NCBI GenBank assembly: GCA_017465665.1 | Contig: JAFTVU010000007.1 | Location: 36,328-100,327 of the forward strand | DNA: 64,000 nucleotides | Source of the DNA: Oscillospiraceae bacterium | Lineage (GTDB): Bacteria > Bacillota > Clostridia > Oscillospirales > Ruminococcaceae | Reading direction: 5' to 3' | Shown here: positions 63,383 to 64,000 of the stretch, one piece after another | Numbering within the stretch: the stretch's first letter is position 1 | How the letters are laid out: every line of letters starts with the position of its first letter | Program-made: the position numbers and the translations under genes | The notes under the pieces: model-generated | Database searches by the model: none | What the model was told of the DNA's origin: nothing | What the model saw: only the letters and a program-made list of their open reading frames with translations

Positions 63383-64000
63383 ATGGTAAAATCCTTATAT
63401 TCAGGCGTTACAGGTCTTAAGACGCATCAGCAGAAGATGGACGTTATCGGTAACAATATCGCAAACGTAAATACAACAGGCTACAAGTCCAGTGTTGTAA
63501 CATTCTCTGACGTATATTATCAGACAAAGAAGACTGCCAGCGGTACAACTGCTACACTCGGCGGTACTAACCCCAGACAGATCGGTTACGGCGTTCAGAT
63601 GAACACCACAACTCCTAACATGTCCCAGTCTGGCTTCACTTTCTCCGACAGCATCTACGATATGGCTATCGATGGTGAGGGCTTCTTCCAGCTGATGGAC
63701 GGCGGCGGAAACACATTCTACACAAGAGCAGGTGTGTTCAACGTTGATGAGCAGGGCTATCTCGTAAGTGCTGAGGGTTATCACGTTCTCGGCGTATCGG
63801 GTGATTCCACAAACCAGCCCGCAGGCTCTGAGATGATCCGTATCACTGTTCCCCAGACAGAGGCTAAGTGCTCCTCTTCCACAAAGGTAGTAAACGGCGT
63901 TGACGTTACCATCTCCGTTTCCGCACCCTCTGACAACACAGATATGTCTGTAACCTTTACAAACAGCGAATTCCCTTATGCTACATACGCTAACGGAATC
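63383..64000 (+). CDS. flgE: Flagellar hook protein FlgE, N-terminal part
   Basis: Runs off the right edge; 206 residues are visible from the ATG at 63383, eight bp after GGAGGT. The axial-protein N terminus is intact (MVKSLYSGVTGLKTHQQKMDVIGNNIANVNTTGYKSSVVTF), followed by NPRQIGYGVQMNTTTPNMSQSG and MAIDGEGFFQLMDGGGNTFYTRAGVFNVDEQGYLV, which fit FlgE (or the FlgF/FlgG relatives). Position after flgD and the TIGR02530 gene favours FlgE. Confidence 0.88.
   Translation, partial: MVKSLYSGVTGLKTHQQKMDVIGNNIANVNTTGYKSSVVTFSDVYYQTKKTASGTTATLGGTNPRQIGYGVQMNTTTPNMSQSGFTFSDSIYDMAIDGEGFFQLMDGGGNTFYTRAGVFNVDEQGYLVSAEGYHVLGVSGDSTNQPAGSEMIRITVPQTEAKCSSSTKVVNGVDVTISVSAPSDNTDMSVTFTNSEFPYATYANGI

Noticed and set aside
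1-64000. CRISPR arrays, tRNA or rRNA genes, transposases, integrases and attachment sites
   Set aside because: None was seen on either strand: no regularly spaced repeats, no cloverleaf or rRNA sequence in the gaps, and no recombinase motifs in the proteins.

Overview
The window looks like a chromosomal segment of a Gram-positive, low-to-mid GC Clostridia, most likely an Oscillospiraceae/Ruminococcus-type gut anaerobe. This rests on Firmicutes-type ribosomal and RNA polymerase proteins, strong AAGGAGG ribosome binding sites, frequent TTG and GTG starts, a V/A-type ATPase operon, a Firmicutes-order flagellar operon and consensus sigma-A promoters with 17-bp spacers. Genus is an inference. No rRNA, tRNA, CRISPR array, transposase or phage gene was seen.

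Layout. 1-1692: the end of a papain-like hydrolase and an MFS transporter. 1697-3490 (minus): a small accessory operon of four tandem DUF6442-like membrane proteins plus an XRE repressor, driven by a promoter embedded in palindromic operator-like repeats; a palindromic intergenic repeat follows. 3625-7121 (minus): a coiled-coil protein, coaD, rsmD and uvrC. 7260-8465: a GH3 lipoprotein. 8760-21000: the gene-expression core rpoB-rpoC-rpsL-rpsG-fusA-tuf, with rpoB not preceded by rplJL and having its own consensus promoter.

21113-22009: an AT-rich two-gene islet (XRE regulator and coiled-coil/membrane protein) with a promoter carrying two palindromes. 22097-24536: cca and an MreB-family gene. 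24732-26663: a LacI-type sensor fused to a GGDEF cyclase, with a cre-like site in its leader. 26770-28885: a sigma-factor-like fusion protein and a membrane zincin. 28929-37473 (minus): a nine-gene V/A-ATPase operon (H-C-I-K-F-E-A-B-D in transcription order). 37711-39357 (minus): UPF0210 and ACT-domain pair.

39573-47830: PHP phosphatase, Lrp regulator, aminotransferase, ispE, Asp23, fakA-like, recG and rsmE. 47943-49291: a small acidic membrane protein and a lipoprotein. 49449-53141: an autoregulated YtrA-like GntR/ABC transporter operon. 53513-64000: the start of the flagellar basal body/export/hook operon flgB-flgC-fliE-fliF-fliG-fliH-fliI-fliJ-fliK-flgD-(TIGR02530)-flgE, the last gene cut by the window edge.

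The most unusual parts are the two XRE-controlled small membrane-protein modules with their operator arrays, the sigma-like fusion protein next to a zincin, the cytoplasmic sugar-sensor/GGDEF fusion with a possible CcpA site, and a flgD that carries a duplicated beta domain. Domain assignments are by reading motifs only; no database search was run.
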